Assembly: GCA_026196615.1 (NCBI GenBank)
Contig: JAPHSW010000017.1
Coordinates: forward strand, 1-64,000
Source of the DNA: Gammaproteobacteria bacterium
GTDB taxonomy: Bacteria > Pseudomonadota > Gammaproteobacteria > GRL18
Length of the DNA stretch: 64,000 bases
Direction of reading: 5' to 3'
Shown here: positions 1-10,000 of the stretch, piece after piece
How positions within the stretch are numbered: the first letter of the stretch is position 1
How the letters are laid out: each line of letters begins with the position of its first letter
Made by a program: the position numbers and the translations under genes
Notes under the pieces: model-generated
Told to the model about the DNA's origin: nothing
Seen by the model: the letters and a program-made list of their open reading frames with translations, nothing else
Databases searched by the model: none

Positions 1-1058
1 ATCAACTCAAAAATTCCTTAAAAATACAGGGATTTCAGGTTGATATTGCTGAGGATGGTTTATCTGCATGGGAAAAACTCAATTCAAATCAGTATGATCT
101 CATTATTACTGATTATGATATGCCCTATGTTGATGGCCTTGAACTTTGTTCTCGGATACGCCAATCTAATAAGTTTGACAACCTCCCGATAATTATCGAA
201 ACCAGTAAAGATTCTAAAGCTGATCAAGTTAAGATCCGTTCAATTGGAATTCAAGCCTTTATCACTAAGCCTTTTTCCCCGGATCGTCTAATTGCAGAAG
301 TGGAGCGTGTTTTAGCCGAAACTCGCTTAAAGCAACATCAAAGTGCTATGAGTCATTACCTGCCAGATTCAGCAATTTCACATATTTCTGCGGGCAATCA
401 AAAAAATAGTGAACCAATTGCTGAAGATAAATTTAGGACTTTACTTTTTTCAGATATTGTACAATTCACCCACACTTCAGGTCATTTATCTTCCAGAAAA
501 GTGGTTGACTTTTTGAACAGCTATTTTGATCGCATGGTTGAAGAGCTCATGCGTTTTGATGCTACCATTGATAAATTTATTGGTGATGGTATTTTTGCTT
601 CCTTTGATTTACAGGAAGAGGGTGCTTTTCGAGCTGTTTGTGCCGCCGCCGCCATGCTTAAAGCCTTACCTGAATTACGAAAAACGACAGGTCTCGATAT
701 TCATATGCGTATAGGTATTCACTCAGGTCATGTGATTTCTGGAGATATAGGTAGTCGGCATTCAAGGCGAGACTTCACCCTAATTGGTGAAAATGTCAAT
801 ATTGCTGCACGTTTAGAGCATTTGGCAAAACATGATGGTATTTTGATTAGTCATGCGACTTATAAAATGATTCAGGATAGAGTGACAGTTGTATCAACCC
901 CTCCTCTAAAATTAAAGGGGATAAAAGAACCTATTAAGGCTTATTTAATCAAATCCATTAAATCCTACCATTCCTTTTCTAAAGAAATGGAAAAGAAACA
1001 TACTTCAGGAAAGCGAAAAGAAAATTCAATTGAAAAAATTTTCACTCCACACCTCTGA
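1..1058 (+). CDS. Response regulator receiver-class III nucleotidyl cyclase (5' partial)
   Basis: The reading frame is open from the first complete codon at base 3, so the start lies outside the window. The N-terminal part is a receiver domain: the phospho-acceptor Asp is encoded at 111-113 in the motif LIITDYDMP, and a conserved Lys lies in ITKPFSP. After a short linker comes a class III adenylate/guanylate cyclase domain. Its two metal-binding Asp are in LLFSDIV (codon 453-455) and FIGDGIF (codon 585-587), followed by RIGIHSGHVISGDIG and the IGENVNIAARLE element. It should make cAMP or cGMP under control of a sensor kinase; the substrate cannot be told from sequence alone. The C-terminal tail of about 40 residues is Lys/Ser-rich. 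A weak inverted repeat (GGTCTA/TAGACC, about 1080-1103) follows the stop. Confidence 0.9.
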   Translation, partial: QLKNSLKIQGFQVDIAEDGLSAWEKLNSNQYDLIITDYDMPYVDGLELCSRIRQSNKFDNLPIIIETSKDSKADQVKIRSIGIQAFITKPFSPDRLIAEVERVLAETRLKQHQSAMSHYLPDSAISHISAGNQKNSEPIAEDKFRTLLFSDIVQFTHTSGHLSSRKVVDFLNSYFDRMVEELMRFDATIDKFIGDGIFASFDLQEEGAFRAVCAAAAMLKALPELRKTTGLDIHMRIGIHSGHVISGDIGSRHSRRDFTLIGENVNIAARLEHLAKHDGILISHATYKMIQDRVTVVSTPPLKLKGIKEPIKAYLIKSIKSYHSFSKEMEKKHTSGKRKENSIEKIFTPHL

Positions 1059-1158
1059 CTTTGATTCAGATGGGCTTCTGGTCTAGACTGTATAGAGTAG
1101 ACCTTCACTAGCTCAGTTTTGTTTGAGTCTGAATGGATCGATAACTCTTTAATAAAAG

Positions 1159-2325
1159 ATGATAAAAATAATTAAATATATTTTACTTTGCTTTTGTAGT
1201 GTCCTTTTATTGGCAACGTCAACCTCTTTGGTTGTCGCTGCAAATAAGGATGCTAATTATTACTTGCGGGAAGCGTCTAAGGCTTATAACAAGGAAGATT
1301 ATCCTCAAGCAGAAAAACATTTCCGAAAATTGCTTCAAATGAAAGTGCCTATGCGAGGGGATTTTTATTATTATTATGGAAAAACACTTTATTTTAATGG
1401 TGATTATGAGAAGGCAGCGGATAATTTAAGTGCTTTTACAGAAACGGTGGGGAAAAAAAGTAAATATTATAGTGAAGCGAGCCGCTTATTAATGCGTTCG
1501 AAAAAAAAGATAGCAAAACAAAACCCAGAATCGAAGCAAGAGAAGAAGCAAAAGACGAAGCAAGAACAGCAATCCAAACAAAAAAAACAATCCCAAGCAT
1601 CTAAGAATAAAGCCGTTGGTAATAAACACTCATACATCCCTGAAATGATAACCATTCCAACAGGTTCATTTATTATGGGAAGTAATCATGGATCGCCTGA
1701 TCAAAAACCACCTCATAGAATAAAGATTAAAAAAAGTTTTGCTATGGGAAAATATGAAGTTACTTTTGCTCAGTATGATGTTTTTGCTAAAGCGACGAAA
1801 CGGAAAAAACCAGATGATCATGGGTGGGGGCGTGGTAATCGTCCCGTTATTAATGTTTCGTTACAAAATGCCCATGATTATGCAAACTGGCTCAGTAAAA
1901 AAACAAAGAGACGCTTTCGACTCCCCACAGAAGTGGAATGGGAATATGTGGCTCGTACAGGGTTTAAAAGTCAACTTGGTTTTAATGATTTAGTTGGTTT
2001 GGGAGATGCCAATTGTGATGGTTGCCGATATTTTTGGGAAAGCGCAAAAACAGTTGATGTCGGCAGTTTTGATGCTAATAAATATGAGATTCATGATCTC
2101 TTTGGCAATGTGTGGGAATGGACTTGCTCTTTTTATACTAAACGTTATAACGGTCTGGAAAAAAAATGTGCTGACAAGCATGATTTGGAAGGCAAAACAA
2201 TCGCAGTACGTGGGGGAGGCTGGAACTCATTCAGCGAGATGCTGCGATCTTATGTTAGATTTAATAATTTCCCCACTTATCGTAACAATGATTTAGGGTT
2301 TCGCCTGGTTGAGGAACTTGATTAA
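1159..2325 (+). CDS. Secreted TPR protein with FGE-sulfatase (SUMF1) domain
   Basis: This is a 388-residue protein. Residues 1-28 form a signal peptide ending near VVAANK. Residues about 30-110 look like TPR helices (YYLREASKAYNKEDYPQAEKH). A Lys/Gln-rich linker covers about 113-150. The rest is a formylglycine-generating-enzyme-like domain: PTGSFIMGSN near its start, then RLPTEVEWEYVAR, GNVWEWTCS and RGGGWNS, and ending NNDLGFRLV. This fold includes true sulfatase activators, EgtB-like enzymes and many non-catalytic proteins. The Cys residues seen (GDANCDGC and others) do not establish the activator Cys pair, and no sulfatase gene is nearby, so the substrate is unknown. It is probably periplasmic. 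It lies 100 bp after the cyclase gene on the same strand and may be co-transcribed. Confidence 0.8.
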   Translation: MIKIIKYILLCFCSVLLLATSTSLVVAANKDANYYLREASKAYNKEDYPQAEKHFRKLLQMKVPMRGDFYYYYGKTLYFNGDYEKAADNLSAFTETVGKKSKYYSEASRLLMRSKKKIAKQNPESKQEKKQKTKQEQQSKQKKQSQASKNKAVGNKHSYIPEMITIPTGSFIMGSNHGSPDQKPPHRIKIKKSFAMGKYEVTFAQYDVFAKATKRKKPDDHGWGRGNRPVINVSLQNAHDYANWLSKKTKRRFRLPTEVEWEYVARTGFKSQLGFNDLVGLGDANCDGCRYFWESAKTVDVGSFDANKYEIHDLFGNVWEWTCSFYTKRYNGLEKKCADKHDLEGKTIAVRGGGWNSFSEMLRSYVRFNNFPTYRNNDLGFRLVEELD

Positions 2326-2350
2326 CTACTTAAAATTTGAAAGTAGTTTA

Positions 2351-3865
2351 TCAACGTTTTAACGCCCCAATCCAACTTTCACTTGCACCTTTTGTGATGT
2401 CTAAAATAACATCTGGGAAAATTCCAAATATTATAATGAGCACACAAAAGCTAACGCTCAATAATAATTCTCTTGTACGCAAATCCATTGCAGTTGCTAT
2501 AACATCATTGTGAACAGGCCCTAAAAAGGCACGCTGATAAATTGTCAGGAAGTAAGCTGCTGCCAGAACAATTCCAACCAGAGCAGCAATACCTGCACCC
2601 GTATGACTTTCCAGAACGCTGATTAAAATCAAATTTTCTGCAATAAAGCCATTGGTTCCAGGAACCCCCATTCCTGCAAGACCAAAGATGAAGAAAAAGC
2701 TAGCCAGTAGAGGCATTGTTTTAGCAACTCCACCGAGACTAACGACTTCTGTAGAACCTGTACGATGATGTAAAAAACCGATCAGAATAAAAATACCACC
2801 AGCAACAATTGTGAAATTAAATAATTGAAATAGAGCTCCTTGAAGCCCTTGTGTTGAAAATGAGGCTATGCCTAATATGACGAGGCCAACATGACTAACA
2901 CTGGAAAAGGCCAACATTTTACGTAGATTTGTCTGGCTGATTGCCAATATTGCCCCATAAAGTACACCTGTAATACCAAGTCCTGCTAAGAGCCAGTGGT
3001 AATTTTGAGCGGCATCAGGTGCCAGTGGTACGGTAAAACGAATCAGACCATATGCACCAAGTTTTAGACCCGTCATTATGGCGGCAATGCTTGCTGGCCC
3101 TTCCATTGCAATTGCCGGGAGCCAGGTGTGCAAAGGAAAAATAGGTGCTTTAAATGCAAAGCCAAGTAATAACAAAAAGAAAATAGTCGTTTGCAGCTCT
3201 GCTGGCAAAGGATTATTTAACAAAGTTATGTAGTCAAAAACAAGTTCACCAGATGTGAGCTGAGCATGATCAAATGCGGCCAAAATAAAACCAAAAAGCA
3301 GGGGAACACCACCAGCCATCATAACCATCGTATACTTAACTGCTGCATAGCGACGATTAGGTCCTATGCCCCAATAAATGATTAGAAAATAAATTGGAAT
3401 CAAAGTCATTTCCCAAAAGAGGAAAAAAAGTATGGTATTGAGAGAAATGAATATCCCTAAGGTTGCAGCTTGTAATAATAGTAATAGAATAAAGTATAAA
3501 CGGGGCATACTTCGAATACTGTTCCATGAAGAAAGAATAATACCAATAAATAGTAGACAAGTAAGTGGAAGAAAAAGAACAGATATACCGTCAATACCAA
3601 CAATGTAGTCAATATTTAAACTGGGTATCCAGGAAAAACGTTCGATAAACTGGAAACCAGAAGTAGTTTGATCAAATTGAAATATAACAAAAAGTGATAG
3701 GATTAAACTGCTGGTTGATGCGATTAGTGCAATCCAACGAGCTTTTAATTGATCCGCTGTGAGCAGTATAATGATAGAAGCAATGGGTAATACCATTAAT
3801 AATAGGCTAAGCACAGGAAAGCCTATGGTTGAATCAGTATTTGTAATTGTCGTCTCTGAAATCAT
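2351..3865 (-). CDS. NuoM/MrpD-like proton-pump subunit C of the Dab cluster
   Basis: This 504-residue, strongly hydrophobic protein belongs to the proton-conducting membrane transporter family (NuoM/NuoL/NuoN, MrpA/D), with about 14 predicted membrane spans. The four residues that matter for pumping in E. coli NuoM can be matched: Glu in FLFWEMTLIP (E144), Lys in FAFKAPIFPLHTW (K234), Lys in TGLKLGAYG (K265) and Glu in GFIAENLIL (E407). It is the last gene of the minus-strand cluster, 91 bp after subunit B. No nuoA-K gene lies nearby, so it is probably an accessory ion-translocating module for the DabAB carbon-uptake system and not part of complex I. That assignment comes from context. Confidence 0.85.
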   Translation of the reverse strand: MISETTITNTDSTIGFPVLSLLLMVLPIASIIILLTADQLKARWIALIASTSSLILSLFVIFQFDQTTSGFQFIERFSWIPSLNIDYIVGIDGISVLFLPLTCLLFIGIILSSWNSIRSMPRLYFILLLLLQAATLGIFISLNTILFFLFWEMTLIPIYFLIIYWGIGPNRRYAAVKYTMVMMAGGVPLLFGFILAAFDHAQLTSGELVFDYITLLNNPLPAELQTTIFFLLLLGFAFKAPIFPLHTWLPAIAMEGPASIAAIMTGLKLGAYGLIRFTVPLAPDAAQNYHWLLAGLGITGVLYGAILAISQTNLRKMLAFSSVSHVGLVILGIASFSTQGLQGALFQLFNFTIVAGGIFILIGFLHHRTGSTEVVSLGGVAKTMPLLASFFFIFGLAGMGVPGTNGFIAENLILISVLESHTGAGIAALVGIVLAAAYFLTIYQRAFLGPVHNDVIATAMDLRTRELLLSVSFCVLIIIFGIFPDVILDITKGASESWIGALKR

Positions 3866-3956
3866 CAGGACATCCTTAAAGTTTATTGTTTAAATAAAAT
3901 GTTCTTTATTTGGGGCATGTTACTTCAATAACATTACCCTGCTATCTTATCTTCAC

Positions 3957-5474
3957 TTAGTGAAGATGACTGTAAATCTCACCTAATCCGTGCATTGAAT
4001 TTTCAATTAAACCGAGCCATGGCTCAGTATAAAATCCAGTTGTAACCAGAGTTAGAATAATCGTTGCTGCTAGAATTTCTTCTGAACGAGATGCTGGTTT
4101 TATCGCTTTTTTGTGCCATGTTCCAATTTTTTGAGATAAAAAAGCACGTTGGAAAGCCCAGAGTAGAAAGCCTGCTGCGACAACGTTACCTAATGCCGCA
4201 GCAATTGTAACGAGTGCTCCAAAACGATGAATAGAAGCTTCAAGTATCAGGTGAGCCGCGTCAAATCCAGGAGTTCCTGGCATTCCTACAATACTTAAAC
4301 CTGAAATTAAAAAGGCAATACCAATAAAGGGGATGTGATCAAATAAGCCTCCCAGCTTTTTTAGTAACATGGTGTTTGTACGCCAGAAGACAAAGCCCGT
4401 CATAAATAACAATCCTGAGGTAGCTAGTCCGAAGTTTATTGAAAGTAATATAGCCCCTTCAAAAGCAATTTGGTTTAGACTGAACAAGCCAATAATAAGC
4501 ACACTGGTATGGCTGACCACAGCAAAAGACAAAAGTCGTCGAAGGTTGACTTGCATCATAGCCATAACCGCAGCATAAAAAACGCCAGCGACAGCAAAAG
4601 TAACGATAAACTCATGCCATTGAATTATGGCTTCAGGGAGTAGGGGGAGAACAAAACGTATAATAGCATAAATACCTACTTTTAAGCCCAGTAAAAAAAC
4701 CGGGGCCATAGCAACTGTACCATGTTCTGCTACCAATGGTAGCCAGCCATGTAGAGGAAATAAGGGAATACGAACAGCCAAACCATAAAATAAAAGAAAA
4801 AAGATAATGGAACTGATGTTTTCATTGACGGTTACATCTTTCAGTAACATGAGATCAAATGTCCAGGCATTACCTGTCTCATGCATGTAATTCCAACCCA
4901 GCATTGAAATACCAATTGCTAGAAGTACAATACCCGTTAGCATAAACTGTAGGTATCTTGCCAGAGCCATATCACGTTCAGGAGAAGTTGCCCAACGATG
5001 TAGCATATAGCCGATGAGAGATAGCTCTAAAACTGACATTAGAGCAAACCACATCAAATCAAGAGTTGTAAACAGACTCATTAGAGTTGCTTCGATCATT
5101 AACACGATAAATGGTAGGTGCCTGGGTCTTTCAAGAGGGATGATTGCTCCATAGGCAATCACCATAATACTCAAAATACCTGTCAATAATATAAAGAGAA
5201 CACTCATACCATCTACTGCGGCATGATAAGAGAGCGGTGCTAACAGGCTTAGTTGTTCGCTAAACTGCATAGCAGAGTTTGATGGATCAAATGTTCTGTA
5301 TAAATCAACAATAAAGAGCATTTCAACAGCAGTAACCGCAATAGCTAGATTGAAAAGGTGTTTGGAATTGCGGAAACTGTATAAAACAAAAATACCTACT
5401 ATTGGTATAATTTGTAAAATACTCAATATCGGATAGGCTGATTGAGAAGCCCAATGAATTTCAGTAATTGTCAT
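3957..5474 (-). CDS. NuoM-like subunit B of the Dab cluster, with altered key residues
   Basis: This 505-residue polytopic membrane protein is in the NuoM/MrpD family. The TM5 Glu is kept (SVLELSLIG), as is the TM8 Lys (LLGLKVGIYAIIRF). The TM7 Lys is Arg here (AVRIPLFPLHGW), and the TM12 Glu found in GFIAE of both sister proteins is Ala here (GFDAAHLIL), with an Asp two residues earlier. The proton path is therefore probably changed, or the protein has become structural. It begins 10 bp after the dabB stop on the minus strand, and a short palindrome overlaps its own stop codon (CTTCACT/AGTGAAG near 3951-3965). It was probably produced by duplication within the cluster. Confidence 0.85.
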   Translation of the reverse strand: MTITEIHWASQSAYPILSILQIIPIVGIFVLYSFRNSKHLFNLAIAVTAVEMLFIVDLYRTFDPSNSAMQFSEQLSLLAPLSYHAAVDGMSVLFILLTGILSIMVIAYGAIIPLERPRHLPFIVLMIEATLMSLFTTLDLMWFALMSVLELSLIGYMLHRWATSPERDMALARYLQFMLTGIVLLAIGISMLGWNYMHETGNAWTFDLMLLKDVTVNENISSIIFFLLFYGLAVRIPLFPLHGWLPLVAEHGTVAMAPVFLLGLKVGIYAIIRFVLPLLPEAIIQWHEFIVTFAVAGVFYAAVMAMMQVNLRRLLSFAVVSHTSVLIIGLFSLNQIAFEGAILLSINFGLATSGLLFMTGFVFWRTNTMLLKKLGGLFDHIPFIGIAFLISGLSIVGMPGTPGFDAAHLILEASIHRFGALVTIAAALGNVVAAGFLLWAFQRAFLSQKIGTWHKKAIKPASRSEEILAATIILTLVTTGFYTEPWLGLIENSMHGLGEIYSHLH

Positions 5475-5484
5475 TTAGCTCTCC

Positions 5485-7062
5485 CTAAATAATGACCACA
5501 AAGGTTGCCAGGATTAATAACATCAAATAGCGAGGCTGACTGAGTAATTCTTCAATTTGCAGCAGATAATGACCAATGATATTGAGTAATTTGAGAAGAC
5601 CATCACCACCGCTTTTAAGGACCAAATGTTCTTCAAACCAGAAAAGCATATCAGCAAGACTTTCCAAAATCTTACCTGCAAGACCGTGACCGCGGGAAAC
5701 TTCTTCTTTCTCAGCGGCTTTATGTGAACTGGAACCCTGAATTTCCCAATCAGCGATTGAAGTAATTGCGCTGGTTTGTTCAGGTAGACCGACAAGACGA
5801 TTAATGACTTTTTCATCAAAACGTTCAGTATCATGAGCAATACTTTTTATTGGTTTTACTAATAACCAGTCGGCAATGGGATCAAGCCAAAAACGTTGTA
5901 AGCTGGCTGTGTACAACCAACCCTGACGTTTTAATAATGGATGGACAGGACGTGCCTTGCGATCCATGAGATGCATGATTGCTGGAGCATGAAGAAATTG
6001 ATAAGCGCGCCAGATGGCATGTAAAACCAGATGCCAACTGGCTAACTCAAACCAGCCCATACCGCAACTGAAAAACATGAGACCAACTTGAGAGGTTGTG
6101 GAAAAAATTAAGTTGCTCTTTACATCAGTTTGTACCAGATTGCTAAAGAAACCATATAAAATGGTAAGCAAGCCAATAAATGCAAGTGTACTCATAATAA
6201 TGGGTGAATTTTCCAGAATGGGTTGTAGGCGAATAACAAGATACACACCTGCATGAACCATTAATGAACCGTAAAAAATAGCACTTGATGGAGTTGGTCC
6301 TTCTAAAGCACGTGAAATCCACGGTGCGAAGGGGACTTGAGCTGACTTTGCAATTGCTGCTAATAGAAAACTGGCGGCTAGAATATTGTTACCTAAAGGT
6401 GTTAATGAACTGGAGCCAGCAAGAATTTCTGTCCATTCAAGAGTTGTAAGTAAATGAAATGATAAGAATATGGCAATAATAAAACCTGCGTCACCAATAC
6501 GATTAGTAATAAAAACTCGTGTGGCATTTTTGACGGCAATGGGACGGTCATATACATAAGCAATTAACAGGTAAGAGCAGACTCCTGCTAACTCCCAACC
6601 TGTGAATGTTAATACTACATTACCAGACATGACAATAAGTAACATGGCTCCCATAAACAGGCTCATTATCATGAAAAAGCGCTGATAACCGGCTTCACGA
6701 TGCATATAATTAACTGAAAATCGGATCATTAGTACAGAAATAGTGGCAACTAAAGTCATCATTACCAGGGCAAATTTGTCCAGGTTAAAGCTTAAATTAA
6801 CTTGATAGTCACCACTGCTGAACCATTGAGCTATCTCCATTTGCCCAGGCACACCAATAACTATTGCGTGTAGATCAACAGCCAGCACAATTAATAAAGA
6901 AATCAAAGCGGTTCCATTGGCAATTATCGTTGTTTGCTTTTCACCAGATTCGCCACGATTTTTACCGCTGATAAAACCAATAGCAATTGCTAACGCACCT
7001 AGCATTGGTATGAATGGGATTAACCAGACGAAAGCTTTGAGTGTTGAGTTTAATTCGTTCAT
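5485..7062 (-). CDS. dabB: DabB, NuoL-like membrane subunit of the Dab inorganic-carbon transporter
   Basis: This 525-residue protein resembles the N-terminal two thirds of NuoL/ND5. Family motifs include FTGWELAGVCSYLLI with the TM5 Glu, FITNRIGDAGF, AIAKSAQVPF with the TM7 Lys, and EGPTPSSAIFYGS. The C-terminal region is amphipathic and ends in a last membrane span. In characterised systems DabB carries the cation flux that drives CO2 capture by DabA. The start ATG overlaps the dabA stop by 4 bp (ATGA), so translation is probably coupled and equimolar. The pairing with a DUF2309 protein is what separates this gene from a true nuoL. Confidence 0.93.
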   Translation of the reverse strand: MNELNSTLKAFVWLIPFIPMLGALAIAIGFISGKNRGESGEKQTTIIANGTALISLLIVLAVDLHAIVIGVPGQMEIAQWFSSGDYQVNLSFNLDKFALVMMTLVATISVLMIRFSVNYMHREAGYQRFFMIMSLFMGAMLLIVMSGNVVLTFTGWELAGVCSYLLIAYVYDRPIAVKNATRVFITNRIGDAGFIIAIFLSFHLLTTLEWTEILAGSSSLTPLGNNILAASFLLAAIAKSAQVPFAPWISRALEGPTPSSAIFYGSLMVHAGVYLVIRLQPILENSPIIMSTLAFIGLLTILYGFFSNLVQTDVKSNLIFSTTSQVGLMFFSCGMGWFELASWHLVLHAIWRAYQFLHAPAIMHLMDRKARPVHPLLKRQGWLYTASLQRFWLDPIADWLLVKPIKSIAHDTERFDEKVINRLVGLPEQTSAITSIADWEIQGSSSHKAAEKEEVSRGHGLAGKILESLADMLFWFEEHLVLKSGGDGLLKLLNIIGHYLLQIEELLSQPRYLMLLILATFVVII

Positions 7063-10000
7063 TTGATTGTTCCTCCGGTGGACTGACGGCCTCTCACATC
7101 ATCACCTTCGGGTTGACTGATTAATGCCAGCTTTAATGCTTCATTATGATCGGCATACCACTCAGAAGAAGCTTTAACCTCAGGGGACTTATCTTGCTTT
7201 CCTTCCCATGGAACAAAACCCTTCTCAGGTTTAAAAACGGTAATTTGATTGCTGTCTGGATCTTTTGCACTGAGAAGAATCCAGCCTTTACCAACCAGTT
7301 CTTGAAGAGCGGGTTGAGCGGTATAGATTTTTGTTAAGACTTCGACAGTATGCTCAACAACAATTTGTAAACGCATGGCTTCATGAATTTCAATCATTTG
7401 CCTTGGTAAACCTGTTCTTAAATCACCACTACTACCATCCATAACACCAAATAAACCATTAACATTATGAGTAATTTTTGAACCACTTCCATAACGTTCG
7501 TTGTCTACGGTAGAAAAATAATACTCCAGACTAATACCAGCACCAACAGGGCCATTGGCAAGAAGAAGTCCTTCCAAAATATTTCCCTCTGGATCCGTAC
7601 TGGGATCATAGGATATTAAAAAGATACGGCGATCAAAAAAAGCACCTTGAGTGGCACTGCGACGGCCAATAAAACAGATTGCATTAGTTGCATGTCCTAA
7701 TTCGGGACGAGCCTGACTGAAGTCATAAGAGCGCCCAATAATATGTTTGAGAGCATTTTCTTTGCTTGTTGTTTTAGGATTTGGTGCTGAGGCTAAACGA
7801 CGACAGCGTTCATGGGCAGACCACTGACTAGCTTCATAGACTTCATGTTTCATTTTTTCAAAAGCATTTTGTAATGAATCTGGAATTTGATCGGTATCAT
7901 ACCAGATCATTTTTTCATCACAGGTGTTGTGTTCAGTCCCTAAAAACCAGGTATTAGAAGAAATATCCAGTCCTCGTTCTTTTAGTAAAGCACGGACTTC
8001 AGGTCGATTGGCTATGGTGGCAAAAGTGCGGGCATTAGGACCACTGTGGCGACCACTGCAAGCCCCGCAGTCATAAGCTGCCATATGAGGGTTATTTTGA
8101 CTGATTGAGCCATGCCCGACAATAACAATAAATGGAGCAAAACCATTCACTAAACCAATGTTGCGCAGAAAAGTTTCAATTTTGTCAACTTGCTCAGAGT
8201 CAGTGAAACCAATTTGTTCATCACCTGGTTTGGGCTCATCTTTGGGATGATGACAGTTAACTTCTACTCTTGTTGATATTTCTAAATCAAACTTATCGCG
8301 TAATAATTCAGCGAGTTCTCCCGTTTGTCTTGGGAGAAATACTTTGCCTATTAGAGTTAATAAGGATGCAGGAGCTGACAATGCGATAAGTACAGCTGTA
8401 CTTAATAAGTTACGCCGAGTTTCCTGGTTAATGAGTGCTTTTGCTTTTAAGCGTAAGTTGCGTTTTTGTTTATGTTTTGCCAGTATTGCATCCTGTCCTT
8501 TATGAGCTATTTCCTGAAACTCATATGCAGGTACTGCGACAACGGGGCATAAAGGTTTTGGAATGTCATCATCCAGACCAAGCCAGTTGATATGCATACC
8601 AAAGTGAGCGGCTGCACCAAATGTTTCAATGTTTGGGTTTAATTCTTCAAGATGTCGACGTATGCCTTCTTCGCGATCATCCATACAAAAAACTAGTTGA
8701 GCGTCAGGTAACTCATTGCGTTTTTTCCAACGACCACGACCCTCATTATCGACAAGTGTATTAAAATAGATTTCATGGTAATTGAGTTCATAGGCCTGCA
8801 ACCAGATGAAACCAGTGGTTTCTTCGTCCATACTATTAATTAGACTAAATATTTCATCGATATTTGATTGTTCTAATGCTTCAATGTCCTGGGCACTGTA
8901 TCCTATAAATTGAAAAAGTCGAAATAGTGGCCATGCATGTTGACTGACTCGATAGCCTGGTGTTTTTGTTCCCACAGGGCTTTGTTGCCATGTCCAGATC
9001 ATATTGGCAAGTTTTAGCCAATTATCCTCATTAGAAAAATCGCTTTTAGAGCGTTCAATTTGATGTGCTGAAAGCGTTGCTAAATATTCAGGTAAGCGCT
9101 CATTATAGAGTGTGTAACGCACCAGAAAATCAGAGCTACGATGACGAAAATAATACCGGAGTGTTTCTAAACTGGCTTCAGAACGCCATAATTCACTACA
9201 GACTCTCTGTGCAAAAATACGCTCCAATACTAAGCGTACAGCTAAATAATCCAACATATTCACAGGAGTGGTTTGACCATCATAGCCTGGTTTTGTATGT
9301 CTCCAGAGAAACATTCCTGACCAACCAGGTAATTCCAGAGCAAGACGTTCCAGATAAGCTGTCCAGCGGTTTTGACTGACGCCCTGACGTTGTAGTTCCT
9401 GGATTATGGTATCCATAGGATCATCAGATAAAGCATCCAGATTATCAGTCCAGTCATCCAGATCATCAAAAATCCAGGATAAATCTTCATGGGCACTTTG
9501 TTTCCAGAAAGAATAAAAACCTTGCTCGCGTTCAGTGTGATGCCAGGCAGCCATACCTTGATCAAGATAAGAGGATAAGTATCGTAGTAAAACTGGGCGG
9601 ATATCATCCATTAGATCGATACCAGAAACCGCTTTAATAAAACCACTAAGAGTAACTTTTCTGCCAATACTTTCTAGAAGTTTCCCTAATAATTTTCGAG
9701 ATTCTTTTTGTACCTGCTTGTGAATATGAGAATGATTGGCTTCTTTAGTGTTACCTGCTTTTACTTGCTTATTAAGCATTTCTTCAGCACGATCGGGAGA
9801 CATATCAATCATATCTTCCGGATGTAACAATAAATGATCTAAATCCAGAGTTTTTAAGATGGCTTGCCAAAGACCAGAGATTGCTTCTCGCTCATTTGAT
9901 AAAGAGTCATTTGTTGATGAGTTAATATTGCTATTGGTAAGAAAGGTTTGACACTGCTCGATACTCAGATCGCTTTGACAACGTTCCAGTGCTTCCAGTT

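Noticed and set aside
1467-1655. Minus-strand Cys/Phe-rich reading frame
   Set aside because: It is the antisense shadow of the Lys/Gln-rich linker of the TPR-FGE gene. Many similar frames on the opposite strand of real genes were left out for the same reason.
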